From Rhizobium sp. Root482 (GTDB taxonomy: Bacteria; Pseudomonadota; Alphaproteobacteria; Rhizobiales; Rhizobiaceae): 64,000 nt of DNA. The DNA lies in contig NZ_LMFA01000022.1 of the NCBI RefSeq assembly GCF_001426565.1, positions 477,279 through 541,278 of the forward strand. Direction: 5' to 3'. Every line of letters starts with the position of its first letter. The stretch's first letter is position 1. The translations under genes and the position numbers were made by a program. Positions 25,026 to 34,161 of the stretch are shown piece by piece. The notes beneath the pieces are model-generated. The model worked only from the letters and a program-made list of their open reading frames with translations. It did no database searches and had not been told where the DNA came from.

Positions 25026-27086
25026 ATGAACGTGGAAAATCTCTGGAATGACAGCGACGCCGAAGCCATGGTCGCCGCCTATGCCGGCAAGGGCATCAAT
25101 CGGGACCTCGCACTTCGCACCTATACGACCCGTCTGCTTGGTGGCGAGCCGCGGCTGGTCCTGCATGGCGGCGGCAACACCTCCGTCAAGACGACGGTCA
25201 GCGATCTGGTCGGTGACGAATGGGAGGTGCTCTGCGTCAAGGGCAGCGGCTGGGACATGGGCATCATCGAGCCGGCCGGCCTGCCCGCCGTCAAGATCGC
25301 GCCCCTTTTGAAAGCCCGCAAGCTGCAGACGCTCTCCGACGAGGACATGGTGGCGCTGCAAAGGGCCAACCTGATCGATCCGGCCTCGCCCAATCCTTCG
25401 GTGGAAGCGCTGCTGCATGCCTTCATCCCGCACAAATTCGTCGATCACACCCATTCGACCGCGGTCCTCGCCATCGCCGATCTGGCCGACAGCGACAGCC
25501 GCAGCCGCGAGGTCTTTGGCCCGAAAATGGGCTATGTGCCCTATGTCATGCCGGGCTTCGCACTCGCCAAGCTGGCGGCCGAAGTCTACGACCAGGACCC
25601 GAGCGTCGAAGGCCTGATCCTCGACAAGCACGGCATCTTCACCTTCGGCGCCACCGCCCGGCAAGCCTATGACCTGATGATCCACTATGTGACGCTGGCG
25701 GAAGACTATGTTCGCGCCAATGGCAGGAACCCGTTTACGCCGGCAGTCCTACCGGAAAACCTTGCCCGGCCGGGCGATATCGCACCCATGCTGCGCGGCG
25801 CCGTCGCTGTTTCCAGGGGTGAAGGCCGCTATGACCGGATGATCAGCGAATTCCGCACCTCGCCGGACATTCTCGCCTTCGTCAACGCGGCCGAGGTCGA
25901 GGACATGGCCCGGCGCGGCGTCTCCACACCCGATCTTTCGATCCGCATCAAGACCGGCCCCATGGTGCTGCCGGCGCCGGATGCGTCCGATCTCGACGGC
26001 TACCGGCAGGCGATCGCCGCGCGCACCGTCGGCTTCATCGAGGACTACACCGCCTACTTCAAGGCCAATGACGGCCGGGACGGCGTCAGGAAAATCATGC
26101 TGGACCCGATGCCACGGCTGACGCTGGTGCCGGGGCTCGGCCTGTTCGGCCATGGCCGAACGCTGAAGGACGCCAGGATCGCCGCCGATGTCGCCGAAAC
26201 CTGGATCGAGACGGCGCGCGACGCCGAATCCATCGGCCGGTTCGAGCCGGTGAGCAGACCCGATCTCTTCGATCTCGAATATTGGTCGCTGGAACAGGCA
26301 AAGCTCGCCGGCGCCAGGCCAAAACCCTTCACCGGGCAGGTCGCGGTCGTTACCGGCGGCGCCGGTGCCATCGGCGCTGCCATCGCCCGCGCATTTGCCC
26401 GCGAAGGCGCGCATGTGGTGGTGCTCGATCTCGACGGTACAAAGGCCGCCGAGACGGCAAAGCTTGCCGGCAACCAGTCGATCGGCGTCGGTTGCGACGT
26501 GACCGAGCCGGCTTCCGTGCGCGCCGCCTTCGACAAGGCGGTGGCGACCTATGGCGGTGTCGATATCGTCATCTCCAATGCCGGCGCAGCCTGGGAAAGC
26601 CCGATCGCCACCATGGATGATGCGCTGCTGCGCAAAAGCTTCGAGCTCAATTTCTTCGCCCACCAGACGGTGGCGCAGAATGCGGTGCGGATCATGAAGG
26701 AGCAGGGAACCGGCGGCGTGCTGCTGTTCAACGCCAGCAAGCAGGCGGTCAATCCGGGCGCGAAATTCGGCGCCTATGGGCTGCCGAAGGCCGCGACCCT
26801 GTTCCTGTCGCGGCAATATGCGCTGGAACATGGGGGAGACCAGATCCGCGTCAATGCCGTCAATGCCGACCGTATCCGCTCCGGCCTGCTCAACGACGAG
26901 ATGATCGCCAACCGCGCCGCCGCCCGCGGCCTTTCGGTCACGGACTATATGGGCGGCAATTTGCTCGGCCTCGAGGTGACCGCCGACGACGTGGCCCAAG
27001 CCTTCGTCCACCACGCGCTGGCGGAGCGCACCACCGCCGACGTGACGACAGTGGACGGCGGCAATATTGCCGCTGCGATGCGATAG
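25026..27086 (+). CDS. Bifunctional class II aldolase / short-chain dehydrogenase
   Basis: 686 residues from ATG 25026 (GTGAGGGA upstream). Residues 1-420 are a RhaD-like class II aldolase with HGGGNTS near 43 and a metal-site DHTHSTAVLA near 137. Residues 425-686 are a complete SDR: TGGAGAIGAAIA near 439, NASKQAV near 566 and the YGLPK active-site Tyr-x3-Lys near 578. In rhamnose pathways such fusions cleave a ketose 1-phosphate to DHAP plus lactaldehyde and oxidise the aldehyde. No rhamnose isomerase or kinase is here; the mtnK/mtnA genes would supply a different ketose 1-phosphate. Linked to the SorC gene. Confidence 0.9.
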   Translation: MNVENLWNDSDAEAMVAAYAGKGINRDLALRTYTTRLLGGEPRLVLHGGGNTSVKTTVSDLVGDEWEVLCVKGSGWDMGIIEPAGLPAVKIAPLLKARKLQTLSDEDMVALQRANLIDPASPNPSVEALLHAFIPHKFVDHTHSTAVLAIADLADSDSRSREVFGPKMGYVPYVMPGFALAKLAAEVYDQDPSVEGLILDKHGIFTFGATARQAYDLMIHYVTLAEDYVRANGRNPFTPAVLPENLARPGDIAPMLRGAVAVSRGEGRYDRMISEFRTSPDILAFVNAAEVEDMARRGVSTPDLSIRIKTGPMVLPAPDASDLDGYRQAIAARTVGFIEDYTAYFKANDGRDGVRKIMLDPMPRLTLVPGLGLFGHGRTLKDARIAADVAETWIETARDAESIGRFEPVSRPDLFDLEYWSLEQAKLAGARPKPFTGQVAVVTGGAGAIGAAIARAFAREGAHVVVLDLDGTKAAETAKLAGNQSIGVGCDVTEPASVRAAFDKAVATYGGVDIVISNAGAAWESPIATMDDALLRKSFELNFFAHQTVAQNAVRIMKEQGTGGVLLFNASKQAVNPGAKFGAYGLPKAATLFLSRQYALEHGGDQIRVNAVNADRIRSGLLNDEMIANRAAARGLSVTDYMGGNLLGLEVTADDVAQAFVHHALAERTTADVTTVDGGNIAAAMR

Positions 27087-27108
27087 GCGGGAGAATATCG
27101 TGGTCTCC

Positions 27109-27147
27109 CTCACTCAACGTCTCCGCGCGACGGGAACGTTGAATGAG
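27109..27147 (+). terminator. Imperfect hairpin after the aldolase gene
   Basis: CTCACTCAACGT (27109-27120) pairs with ACGTTGAATGAG (27136-27147) with one mismatch and a 15-nt loop, 22 bp after the aldolase stop. No U-run follows. It is a plausible end of the SorC/aldolase transcript before the convergent toxin gene. Confidence 0.4.
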
Positions 27148-27190
27148 AACCTGACCCGCATCATCCATCACTCAATACGCCACCCTCGCC

Positions 27191-27610
27191 TCAGGCGAGA
27201 TCGGTCAAGGCGAAATCGTCTCCCTTGTAGCACAGGGCAATCTTCATTGTCTTGGCGCAGGCATAGCTGAAGCAATCACCGAAATTGAGATCCGCGCGGT
27301 GGCCGACCGCCTTGCCATAGATCATCGCAGCCTCAAGTGCCGCCGCGCCGATTTCCGGTGAGATCGCAATCTCCGAAGCCGTCACGGCCGATAGGAATTC
27401 ATCGACGGCGGCTCTGGCTACAAGAATCGTTGTCTTACTCTTGGCTGCACCGCCAGGATTGTACTTTCGCGCCAGTCCGAGAACCGCCTCGAACCGGGAG
27501 ACCGGCGAGATGACGAAATCGCCATCACTGGTTTCCAGTCGCTTGACGATTTCCTCCCAGCCCTGTTCGCGAGCGATGATTGCGATGATAACCGACGCGT
27601 CGAGGAACAT
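27191..27610 (-). CDS. vapC: VapC-type PIN-domain toxin
   Basis: 139 residues of PIN domain. The acidic metal-binding residues are visible: Asp in MFLDASVI (residue 4), Glu in SRFEAVLGL (about 41) and Asp in LNFGDCFSYACAK (about 112). VapC toxins are ribonucleases that cut tRNA or rRNA. The ATG overlaps the antitoxin stop (TGATG), the standard TA layout. The pair is inserted between the aldolase and importer genes of the sugar cluster and has no evident part in the pathway. Confidence 0.9.
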   Translation of the reverse strand: MFLDASVIIAIIAREQGWEEIVKRLETSDGDFVISPVSRFEAVLGLARKYNPGGAAKSKTTILVARAAVDEFLSAVTASEIAISPEIGAAALEAAMIYGKAVGHRADLNFGDCFSYACAKTMKIALCYKGDDFALTDLA

Positions 27611-27855
27611 CAGATTTCATCCCACATTTCGTCGGTATAGGCTTTCAGGCTGAAATCCGGATCCGGGCTGCCCATCGCAGCAGCCATTGCCTGTGCCTTT
27701 GCGACACGCTTTCGCAACGGCATCGCCTGGCGCGTCCGTTCAAGCTCGCGCTTGAGAGCTGTACGGACAGCCTCCGTCTTGCTTGGAGCTTTCAACGCCT
27801 TCTGCAGCTCGTTTGCCAGCGCATCGACGGTATCGTCACGAATAAAGAGGGCCAT
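27610..27855 (-). CDS. vapB: VapB-type antitoxin (Rv0623-like, PSK transcription factor family)
   Basis: 81 residues from ATG 27855 (MALFIRDDTVDALANELQ); an upstream in-frame start exists but lies in the operator. The N-terminal part is the DNA-binding ribbon-helix-helix-like fold of PF07704 (SKTEAVRTALKREL). The acidic, aromatic C-terminus (YTDEMWDEI) is the usual toxin-binding tail. It should bind and neutralise VapC and repress the operon through the dyad just upstream. Confidence 0.88.
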   Translation of the reverse strand: MALFIRDDTVDALANELQKALKAPSKTEAVRTALKRELERTRQAMPLRKRVAKAQAMAAAMGSPDPDFSLKAYTDEMWDEI

Positions 27856-27871
27856 GTGGATATCCTTTTGA

Positions 27872-27885
27872 GATATCAATATATC
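27872..27885. promoter_or_regulatory. vapBC operator dyad
   Basis: GATAT (27872-27876) and ATATC (27881-27885) flank a 4-bp centre in an AT-rich patch 17 bp before the vapB start. This is the expected autoregulation site of a VapB protein. Confidence 0.5.
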
Positions 27886-27930
27886 ATAAATCTATATCTA
27901 TCCAAATGGGCGCTCCCGAGACGCAAGCGA

Positions 27931-27959
27931 AAATAAAAAAGGCGGCCCGAAGGCCGCCC
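27931..27959 (-). terminator. Intrinsic terminator of the sugar importer operon
   Basis: GGCGGCC (27941-27947) and GGCCGCC (27952-27958) form a stem with a CGAA loop. On the minus strand it is followed by a U-rich run (AAATAAAAAA on plus at 27931-27940). It sits 26 bp after the binding-protein stop, a textbook Rho-independent terminator. Confidence 0.9.
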
Positions 27960-27984
27960 AGTCGCTGGGAAATCTGCCTACCTA

Positions 27985-29028
27985 TCAGGGCTTCGGCATC
28001 CAGGCCGGCATGGCGACGTCGGCATGGGCGAACTGCGGCAGCTTGGAGCCGAGCTCTTCCATATTCTTGATGTCCTTTTCCATCAGATCCTTCTGGGTAA
28101 TCAGCGTCGGCGGAACGATGACGTTGTGGCCCGGATCTTCCCCGGCAAGCAGCATGGCGAGCGCGCGCACCGAAACCTGACCGACAACGGCCGGATTGGT
28201 GGCGGCCGTTGCTGCCCAGGCGCTGTCGGGCTCGCGCATGGCGGCGATGTCGGAGGTTGAGATATCCGCCGAGTAGATCTTGACGCTGGTGGAGAGACCG
28301 GCTTCGTCGACGGCGATCTTCACGCCCTTGGCGAATTCGTCATAGGGCGCGAACATGACGGTGATATCGGGATTGGCCGTAATGACCGAACGGGCCTGGT
28401 TGGCGACGGAATTGGCGATCGGATTGTCCATCGTGCCGAACTGGGCAGCTTCGTTGATGCCCGGATATTTCGCCTTGAATTCCTTCCAGGTCTCGTCGCG
28501 GCGATCGAGCGGGGCAATACCGGCGACATAGACATAGCCGGCCTTGAAGCTTTCGCCATTGTCCTTGATCGCTTGCTCGAGGGCGAGACGGGCAAGGTCC
28601 CGGTCGGACTGCTCGACCTGCGGGATCTTGTCGTTCTCGACATTGACGTCGAAGGCGACGACCTTGATGCCGGCATCGACGGCGCGCTGGGCGGCATCCT
28701 TCATGGATTCCGTCAGGCCATGCTGGATGATGATGCCCTGGACGCCGAGCGCGATCGCCTGGTCGACCATGTCGGCCTGCAGGGCGGCGTCCTGGCGGCT
28801 GTCGAGCACGCGCAGATCGACGCCGAGGGCCTTGGCCTGAGCTTCGACGCCCGAGAGATAGGACTGGAAGAAGTCGCCGGTCGAGAGATAGCGGACAAGG
28901 GCGATCTTGACGTCGCCGGGCTTGTCGAACGGGGCCGGCATGTCGGCGGCGAAGGAAACGCCACCGAGCGCCGAAGCGCCGATGAGGCCGAGGGTCAGTT
29001 TTCCGAGAGTTCTGCGCGTGATCGTCAT
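27985..29028 (-). CDS. Sugar ABC transporter substrate-binding protein (CUT2/ribose type), RLP cluster
   Basis: 347 residues. The N-terminus TITRRTLGKLTLGLIGASALGG is broken here by type but carries two arginines and a hydrophobic core ending at about residue 28, so export may be by Tat or Sec. The mature part is a periplasmic-binding-protein I fold: VKIALVRYLSTGDFFQSYL near 40, GVQGIIIQHGLTE near 94, VVAFDVNVEN near 122. It is the last gene of the ATPase-permease-binding protein unit. The ligand is inferred to be a free pentose or 5-modified ribose, because a sugar kinase of the MtnK type is divergently transcribed. Confidence 0.88.
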   Translation of the reverse strand: MTITRRTLGKLTLGLIGASALGGVSFAADMPAPFDKPGDVKIALVRYLSTGDFFQSYLSGVEAQAKALGVDLRVLDSRQDAALQADMVDQAIALGVQGIIIQHGLTESMKDAAQRAVDAGIKVVAFDVNVENDKIPQVEQSDRDLARLALEQAIKDNGESFKAGYVYVAGIAPLDRRDETWKEFKAKYPGINEAAQFGTMDNPIANSVANQARSVITANPDITVMFAPYDEFAKGVKIAVDEAGLSTSVKIYSADISTSDIAAMREPDSAWAATAATNPAVVGQVSVRALAMLLAGEDPGHNVIVPPTLITQKDLMEKDIKNMEELGSKLPQFAHADVAMPAWMPKP

Positions 29029-29085
29029 TTGGGCTCCTCCACTAGACGTTCGTGTTCAACAGATTTTCAGGCTTGGCCGAAGGTC

Positions 29086-30147
29086 CTATCGCCGCCTTTG
29101 CGAGAGGGCGAAGGTAAAGACGAGGGCAATGACAAGGACGACGCCCTTGACGAAGTCCTGGGTATAATAGGGGGCATTCATCATCGTCAGGCCCTGCAGG
29201 AGGACACCGACGAACAGGGCGCCGATCGCCGTGCCGAAGGCATTCGGCTTGGCGGCGCCGAGAACGGCAAATCCGATCAGCGCGGCGGCGACGGCATCGA
29301 GCAGCAGATTGTTGCCGGACGCGATGTCGCCGCGCCCGAGGCGCGCGGCAAGCAGGATGCCGCCGATCGAGGCGAAGACGCCGGAGATGACATAGGCGCT
29401 GATCTTGTAGGCATTGACCGGCGCACCGGCGAGCTGGGCCGCGCGCTCATTGGAACCGACGGCATACATCATCCGGCCGAAGCGGGTGTATTCGAGGAAG
29501 AACCAGATGGCGATGGCAAGCACGATCAGCACCACGACCGAGACCGGCAAAAGGTTCGGCAGGAAAAGATCGAAGCGATGGCGGCCGAGCGCCAGGAAGG
29601 CCGGCGAGAAGGTGCCGTCGGCAACCGTGCCGTCCGGCATGGTCATGCCCGTCGCGATCGAGCGGCCTTCCGTGGGGATGCGCTGCAGGCCGACGAGCAG
29701 GAACATCATGCCGAGCGTGGCGAGCAGGTCCGGTACGCGCATATAGACGATCAGGAAGCCGTTGATCAGGCCGACGACCATGCCGATCAGGATGCAGACG
29801 AGCGTGGCGGTGAGCGCATCGCCGCCCATCACGACCATGACATAGGACGAGGCCATCATCGCCGTCGTCGCGACCGAGCCGATCGACAGGTCGAAGCCGC
29901 CAACCACCAGCGTCGCGGTGACGCCGAGTGCCAGGATACCGGTGATCGATACCGACTGCAGGATGAAGACCGCGCTTTGCGGCGAAGCGAAACCGTCGGC
30001 AGAAAGACAGAAGAACAGGACGAGGCCGAGCAGAAGCACCAGGAAACCGTATTTGATCGCCAGCTCGCGTGTCGTCAACCGACGTGCCGGTGGCGCCGCG
30101 GCATGGCCGGCGGTGGCGATCGAGGTCTTTGTCTGTTCAATGCTCAT
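29086..30147 (-). CDS. Sugar ABC transporter permease (CUT2/RbsC type), RLP cluster
   Basis: 353 residues with about ten membrane segments after a 35-residue cytoplasmic N-terminus. Family motifs are GGFDLSIGSVATTAM near 83 and VGSNERAAQLAGAPVNAYK near 238, with GFAVLGAAKPNAFGT in the last third. The start follows the ATPase stop with no gap, so the three importer genes are one transcript read leftward from the divergent promoter at about 31.7 kb. Confidence 0.9.
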   Translation of the reverse strand: MSIEQTKTSIATAGHAAAPPARRLTTRELAIKYGFLVLLLGLVLFFCLSADGFASPQSAVFILQSVSITGILALGVTATLVVGGFDLSIGSVATTAMMASSYVMVVMGGDALTATLVCILIGMVVGLINGFLIVYMRVPDLLATLGMMFLLVGLQRIPTEGRSIATGMTMPDGTVADGTFSPAFLALGRHRFDLFLPNLLPVSVVVLIVLAIAIWFFLEYTRFGRMMYAVGSNERAAQLAGAPVNAYKISAYVISGVFASIGGILLAARLGRGDIASGNNLLLDAVAAALIGFAVLGAAKPNAFGTAIGALFVGVLLQGLTMMNAPYYTQDFVKGVVLVIALVFTFALSQRRR

Positions 30148-31656
30148 TCAACCAACCATTTGATGTTGACCGGCGATTTCGGCCAGAAGCGTATCGACAT
30201 TGATATCGGCGTTACGATGCTCGCCGACGATCGTGTGTTCCGACATGACGAGAATGCGATCGGCGATTTCGAAAGCCTCGTCGAGTTCGGTCAGGAAGAC
30301 CAGGGTCGCCCGGCCGGCGGCCGAGGCCCGGAGCTTGCCGGCGATATCGCGCCGCGCCGAGATATCGACCCCCTGGAAGGGTTCATCGAGGATCAGCACG
30401 CGCGAAGCCTGCGTCAGCCAGCGGCCGACCATCACCTTCTGCTGATTGCCGCCCGACAGCGTATGCATCTCGTCGCGTTCGCTGCGGCAGACGACACCGA
30501 GCCCTTCGATCTGCGAGCGCGCAAGATCGCGTTCGCTGCGGCGATTGGTGATGCCGAAATTCGAGATCCGCTTCAGGAAGGGCAGGCTGATATTCTCGTA
30601 GATATTGAAGCCGGGCACGATGCCGTTTGCGCCGCGATCCTTGGCGACGAGGAACACGCCGCGCTCGATCGCCTGGCGGGTCGTCTTCGGGGCAAAAGCC
30701 CGACCGTCGAGGGTGATAGTGCCACTGGCCGGGGCGCGCGCGCCAAACAGGGTTTCAGCCAGTACGCTCTTGCCGACGCCGACAAGCCCCGTCACCGCCA
30801 CCACCTCGCCATCGCCCAGCGTCAGCGAGAACGGCCTGGATGCGGGCGTGAGCTTCAGGTTGACAGCGCTCAGCACCGGAGCCGTCGCCGTCTGCACGGA
30901 GACATGACCGGCGCTCATCGTCTTGCCCAGCATGGCGTTGACGGCACCTTCGTAATCCAGCGCCGGCCCTTCGAAGACGCCGGTAATGCGGCCATCGCGC
31001 AGGCTGACGATGGTATCGGCGAGCCGGCGGATATCCGACATGCGGTGCGATATATAAAGAATGGCGACGCCGCGGGCGCGCAGTCGCTCGACCACTTCAA
31101 ACAGCCGTTCGGCCTCGGTGCTCGACAGGGACGAGGTGGGCTCGTCGAGGATCAGCACCTTGGGCTCGTGCGCCATCGCACGGGCGATCGCCACCATCTG
31201 GCGGTCGGCGAGCGAAAGATCATTGATGCGCGCGCCGAAATCGATCGAAAGGCCCATGCGGTCAGCAACCGCTTTCGCCTCGCGACGGACGCGGCGCGGA
31301 TTGAAGAACAGCGGTGCGCCCTTGCCGCTCAGACGGTCGAGCGTCAGATTGGTTGCCACGTCCAGATCGGCAGCGACGCCGTCATTGATGTTCTGGTGCA
31401 CGGTGACCACGCCGGCACGGATGGCGTCCGCAGGCGAAGAGGGAGAAAAGGGCTTTCCGGCAAGCATAATGCGCCCCGCGTCACGGTCATAGACACCGCT
31501 GACGATACGGACGAGCGTGGATTTGCCGGCGCCATTGGCGCCCATCAGAACGGTGACGGCTCCGGCGCGCAAGTCCAGATCGACGCCATCCAGAACCTGG
31601 ATCGGACCAAATGACTTGCGCAGATCCTCGATACGGAAAACCGCCTCTTGCACCAT
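30148..31656 (-). CDS. Sugar ABC transporter ATP-binding protein (CUT2/RbsA type, two domains)
   Basis: 502 residues with two nucleotide-binding halves. The first has Walker A GANGAGKST near 39 and LILDEPTSSLSS near 163; the second has GLVGVGKS near 289, LSGGNQQKV near 402 and LILDEPFQGVD near 424. As in RbsA, one Walker A is degenerate (GVGKS without GxxG spacing). It powers import through the permease next to it. The start ATG is 38 bp from the inverted-repeat operator, so expression is probably set by SorC. Confidence 0.92.
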   Translation of the reverse strand: MVQEAVFRIEDLRKSFGPIQVLDGVDLDLRAGAVTVLMGANGAGKSTLVRIVSGVYDRDAGRIMLAGKPFSPSSPADAIRAGVVTVHQNINDGVAADLDVATNLTLDRLSGKGAPLFFNPRRVRREAKAVADRMGLSIDFGARINDLSLADRQMVAIARAMAHEPKVLILDEPTSSLSSTEAERLFEVVERLRARGVAILYISHRMSDIRRLADTIVSLRDGRITGVFEGPALDYEGAVNAMLGKTMSAGHVSVQTATAPVLSAVNLKLTPASRPFSLTLGDGEVVAVTGLVGVGKSVLAETLFGARAPASGTITLDGRAFAPKTTRQAIERGVFLVAKDRGANGIVPGFNIYENISLPFLKRISNFGITNRRSERDLARSQIEGLGVVCRSERDEMHTLSGGNQQKVMVGRWLTQASRVLILDEPFQGVDISARRDIAGKLRASAAGRATLVFLTELDEAFEIADRILVMSEHTIVGEHRNADINVDTLLAEIAGQHQMVG

Positions 31657-31694
31657 ATGCTCCTCCCTCGACGATCATGCTAGGACGGCGGATC

Positions 31695-31723
31695 GTCAAA
31701 TGTCAAGCCCATTGACATTTGAC
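31695..31723. promoter_or_regulatory. Perfect inverted-repeat operator with outward -35 boxes (importer / mtnK operon)
   Basis: GTCAAATGTCAA (31695-31706) and TTGACATTTGAC (31712-31723) are a perfect 12-bp inverted repeat with a 5-bp centre. Each arm, read outward, contains the -35 consensus TTGACA. A TAGCAT follows 18 bp on towards the importer and a weaker TTACGA 17 bp on towards mtnK. One dimer or tetramer here could shut both promoters. SorC is the likely binder, since its own promoter has a related dyad. Confidence 0.7.
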
Positions 31724-31800
31724 AGAATGCTGGCTTACGAAAAGGATGACAAGGGTGGTGGTGCCAGCATTTGCCGCTGTCCAGACGGGAGGAAAACACC

Positions 31801-33066
31801 ATGACGACCGCATTCGAAGCCCTGAATGCCGAGACGCTTCCTGTGCGCCTGGGCCGCACCACGGCCCTTCTGGAACGTATCGGCGCCGACACATCCGCCT
31901 GGAAAATCCGCGAGGTGGGCGATGGCAATCTCAACCTGGTGTTCATCGTCGAGGGAACGAGGGGAAGCGTCGTCGTCAAGCAGGCCCTGCCCTATGTCAG
32001 GCTGGTCGGCGAAAGCTGGCCGCTGCCGCTGAAGCGCTCCTATTTCGAATATAACGCCCTGGTGCGCCAAGAGGAGCGGGATCCGGGCATGGTGCCGGAA
32101 ATCCTGCATTTCGATCGTGAACAGGCAATCATCGTCATGGAGTTCCTGTCACCGCATATCATTCTGCGCAAGGCGCTGATCGAGGGCCAGCAATTGCCGC
32201 GGATCGCCCAGGATCTCGGCCTTTTCGTCGCCCGCACATTGTTTCGCGGCTCCGACCTGTCGATGGAAGCGCGCAAGCGCAAGGAAGACCTCGCCCTGTT
32301 CTCCGACAATGTCGAGCTCTGCGACATCACGGAAAACCTGGTCTTCTCGGACCCCTATTTCGAAGCCAAGCTCAACCGGCACACGACGCCGCAGCTCGAC
32401 GGCATCGTCGAGGAACTGCGCGCCGACCGCGACCTGAAGGTGGAGGCCCAGCGCCTGAAACATCTTTTCACCGCCAAGGCCGAAACCCTGCTGCACGGCG
32501 ATCTTCACACCGGCTCGGTCATGGTCACGCCGGGCGAAACCAGGGTCATCGACCCCGAGTTCGCCTTCTATGGACCGATGGCCTTCGATGTGGGCATGCT
32601 GCTTGCCAATTTCTGGATGAGCTATTTTTCGCAGGCCGGCCACGAGACCGACGGCGACCGCGCCGGCATGCGCGACTATCTTCTCGATGTCGTCATCGAC
32701 ATCTGGGATGTTTTCCGCGACGAGTTTTCCAGGCTCTGGCACACGGAGCGCACCGGCATTCTCTACCAGCGGGCGCTGTTCGAGGATCGCGGCGACGCGC
32801 TCGGATCGGCGCAGGCGCTGGACGAGGTTCTGCAGTCGATCTGGACGGACATGCTCGGCTTTGCCGGTGTCGAGATGCACCGGCGCATTCTTGGCCTCGC
32901 CCATAACGCCGATTTCGAAACGATCGAAGATGCCGACCTGCGCGCCCGTTGCGAAACCAAGGCCCTCAAGCTCGGCCGCCACTTGGCCGTCAACCGGCGC
33001 AAGATCCACAGTATCGCGGATATCAACGCGCTCGCCGAACGGCTCGAAAAGGAGATAGTCGCTTGA
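31801..33066 (+). CDS. mtnK: S-methyl-5-thioribose kinase family sugar kinase
   Basis: 421 residues from ATG 31801, behind a strong site (GGGAGGAAAACACC). It is the MtnK family of protein-kinase-like fold: catalytic HGDLHTGS near residue 238, and [15 protein letters not shown] near 254, the MtnK-type metal site; the upstream GDGNLNLVF near 41 is the glycine-rich ATP loop. Known members phosphorylate C1 of 5-methylthioribose, and relatives accept 5-deoxyribose. First gene of a five-gene operon; the stop overlaps the mtnA start (TTGA). Because an importer is divergent, the kinase probably acts on sugar taken up from outside rather than made from MTA. Confidence 0.88.
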   Translation: MTTAFEALNAETLPVRLGRTTALLERIGADTSAWKIREVGDGNLNLVFIVEGTRGSVVVKQALPYVRLVGESWPLPLKRSYFEYNALVRQEERDPGMVPEILHFDREQAIIVMEFLSPHIILRKALIEGQQLPRIAQDLGLFVARTLFRGSDLSMEARKRKEDLALFSDNVELCDITENLVFSDPYFEAKLNRHTTPQLDGIVEELRADRDLKVEAQRLKHLFTAKAETLLHGDLHTGSVMVTPGETRVIDPEFAFYGPMAFDVGMLLANFWMSYFSQAGHETDGDRAGMRDYLLDVVIDIWDVFRDEFSRLWHTERTGILYQRALFEDRGDALGSAQALDEVLQSIWTDMLGFAGVEMHRRILGLAHNADFETIEDADLRARCETKALKLGRHLAVNRRKIHSIADINALAERLEKEIVA

Positions 33067-34157
33067 AAGTCGGAGACCGCCACTACCACACGATCTGGCT
33101 GAACGAGGACGGCCGCTCGGTCGACATCATCGACCAGCGCTGGCTGCCGCATGAATTCCGCGTCGTCACCCTGAAAACCGTCGAGGATGTCGAGATCGCG
33201 ATCCGCGACATGTGGATTCGCGGCGCGCCGTTGATCGGCGTGACCGCCGCCTATGGCGTGGCGATCGCCATGCTGTCGGATGCCAGCGACGAAGCGCTCG
33301 ACAAGGTCTGGGACGTGCTGCACGAAACCCGCCCCACCGCCATCAACCTGCGCTGGGCGCTGGATGCGATGCGGGCGCATCTGCGCAAGTTGCCGGTTGC
33401 CGAGCGCATCGAGGCTGCCTACCGGAAAGCGGCCGAGATCGCCAAGGAAGACATTGCGCTCAACCGCTCGATCGGCGCCGCCGGCCTCGAGGTCATCCGC
33501 GAGATCGCAGCCCGCAAGAAGCCGGGCGAGCCGGTCAATATCCTCACCCATTGCAACGCCGGATGGCTGGCGACCGTCGATTACGGCACGGCCACCGCGC
33601 CGATCTATATGGCGGTCGAGGACGGCATCAAGGTGCATGTCTATGTCGATGAGACACGACCGCGCAACCAGGGCGCCCAACTCACCGCCTGGGAAATGAA
33701 CGGCCATGGCGTGCCGCATACGCTGATCGTCGACAATGCCGGCGGCCATCTGATGCAGCATGGCGATATCGACATGGTGATCGTCGGCACCGACCGCACG
33801 ACGGCCAATGGCGATGTCTGCAACAAGATCGGCACCTATCTGAAGGCGCTCGCCGCCAAGGACAATGACGTGCCCTTCTATGTCGCCCTGCCCTCGCCGA
33901 CCATCGACTGGACCGTGCATGACGGCGTCAGGGAAATCCCGATCGAGGAGCGCAACAGCGACGAAGTGACCTTCGTGCAGGGCCGCAATGCCGATGGCAC
34001 CATTTCGACGGTGCGCGTTTCGCCGGAAGGAAGCCCCGCCGCCAATCCGGCCTTCGACGTGACGCCTGCCCGGCTGATCACCGGCCTGATCACCGAGCGC
34101 GGTATCGCCAAGGCCTCGCCGCAAGGTCTGAAAGACATGTTCCCGGAACGGAGCTGA
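33063..34157 (+). CDS. mtnA: S-methyl-5-thioribose-1-phosphate isomerase family enzyme
   Basis: 364 residues from the coupled TTG 33063. The protein is a canonical MtnA/eIF2B-like isomerase: [13 protein letters not shown] near 52, the catalytic cysteine in [11 protein letters not shown] near 163, the substrate loop [16 protein letters not shown] near 197, and the catalytic aspartate in [12 protein letters not shown] near 242. It converts an aldose 1-phosphate to the ketose 1-phosphate. Spaced 4 bp from the transketolase gene. None of the later universal methionine-salvage genes (mtnB, C, D) is near, so this copy is committed to another fate for the ketose 1-phosphate. Confidence 0.92.
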   Translation: MKVGDRHYHTIWLNEDGRSVDIIDQRWLPHEFRVVTLKTVEDVEIAIRDMWIRGAPLIGVTAAYGVAIAMLSDASDEALDKVWDVLHETRPTAINLRWALDAMRAHLRKLPVAERIEAAYRKAAEIAKEDIALNRSIGAAGLEVIREIAARKKPGEPVNILTHCNAGWLATVDYGTATAPIYMAVEDGIKVHVYVDETRPRNQGAQLTAWEMNGHGVPHTLIVDNAGGHLMQHGDIDMVIVGTDRTTANGDVCNKIGTYLKALAAKDNDVPFYVALPSPTIDWTVHDGVREIPIEERNSDEVTFVQGRNADGTISTVRVSPEGSPAANPAFDVTPARLITGLITERGIAKASPQGLKDMFPERS

Positions 34158-34161
34158 GCCC

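Noticed and set aside
25026..27086. Rhamnose catabolism locus
   Set aside because: The aldolase-SDR fusion is of the rhamnose type, but no rhamnose isomerase, mutarotase or rhamnulokinase is present, and the regulator is SorC type.
28573..31614. Long plus-strand open frame of about 1013 codons
   Set aside because: It lies wholly antisense to the importer permease and ATPase, and reads as charged low-complexity sequence (runs of D, R, H, Q) with no family. It is a shadow caused by high-GC codon use.
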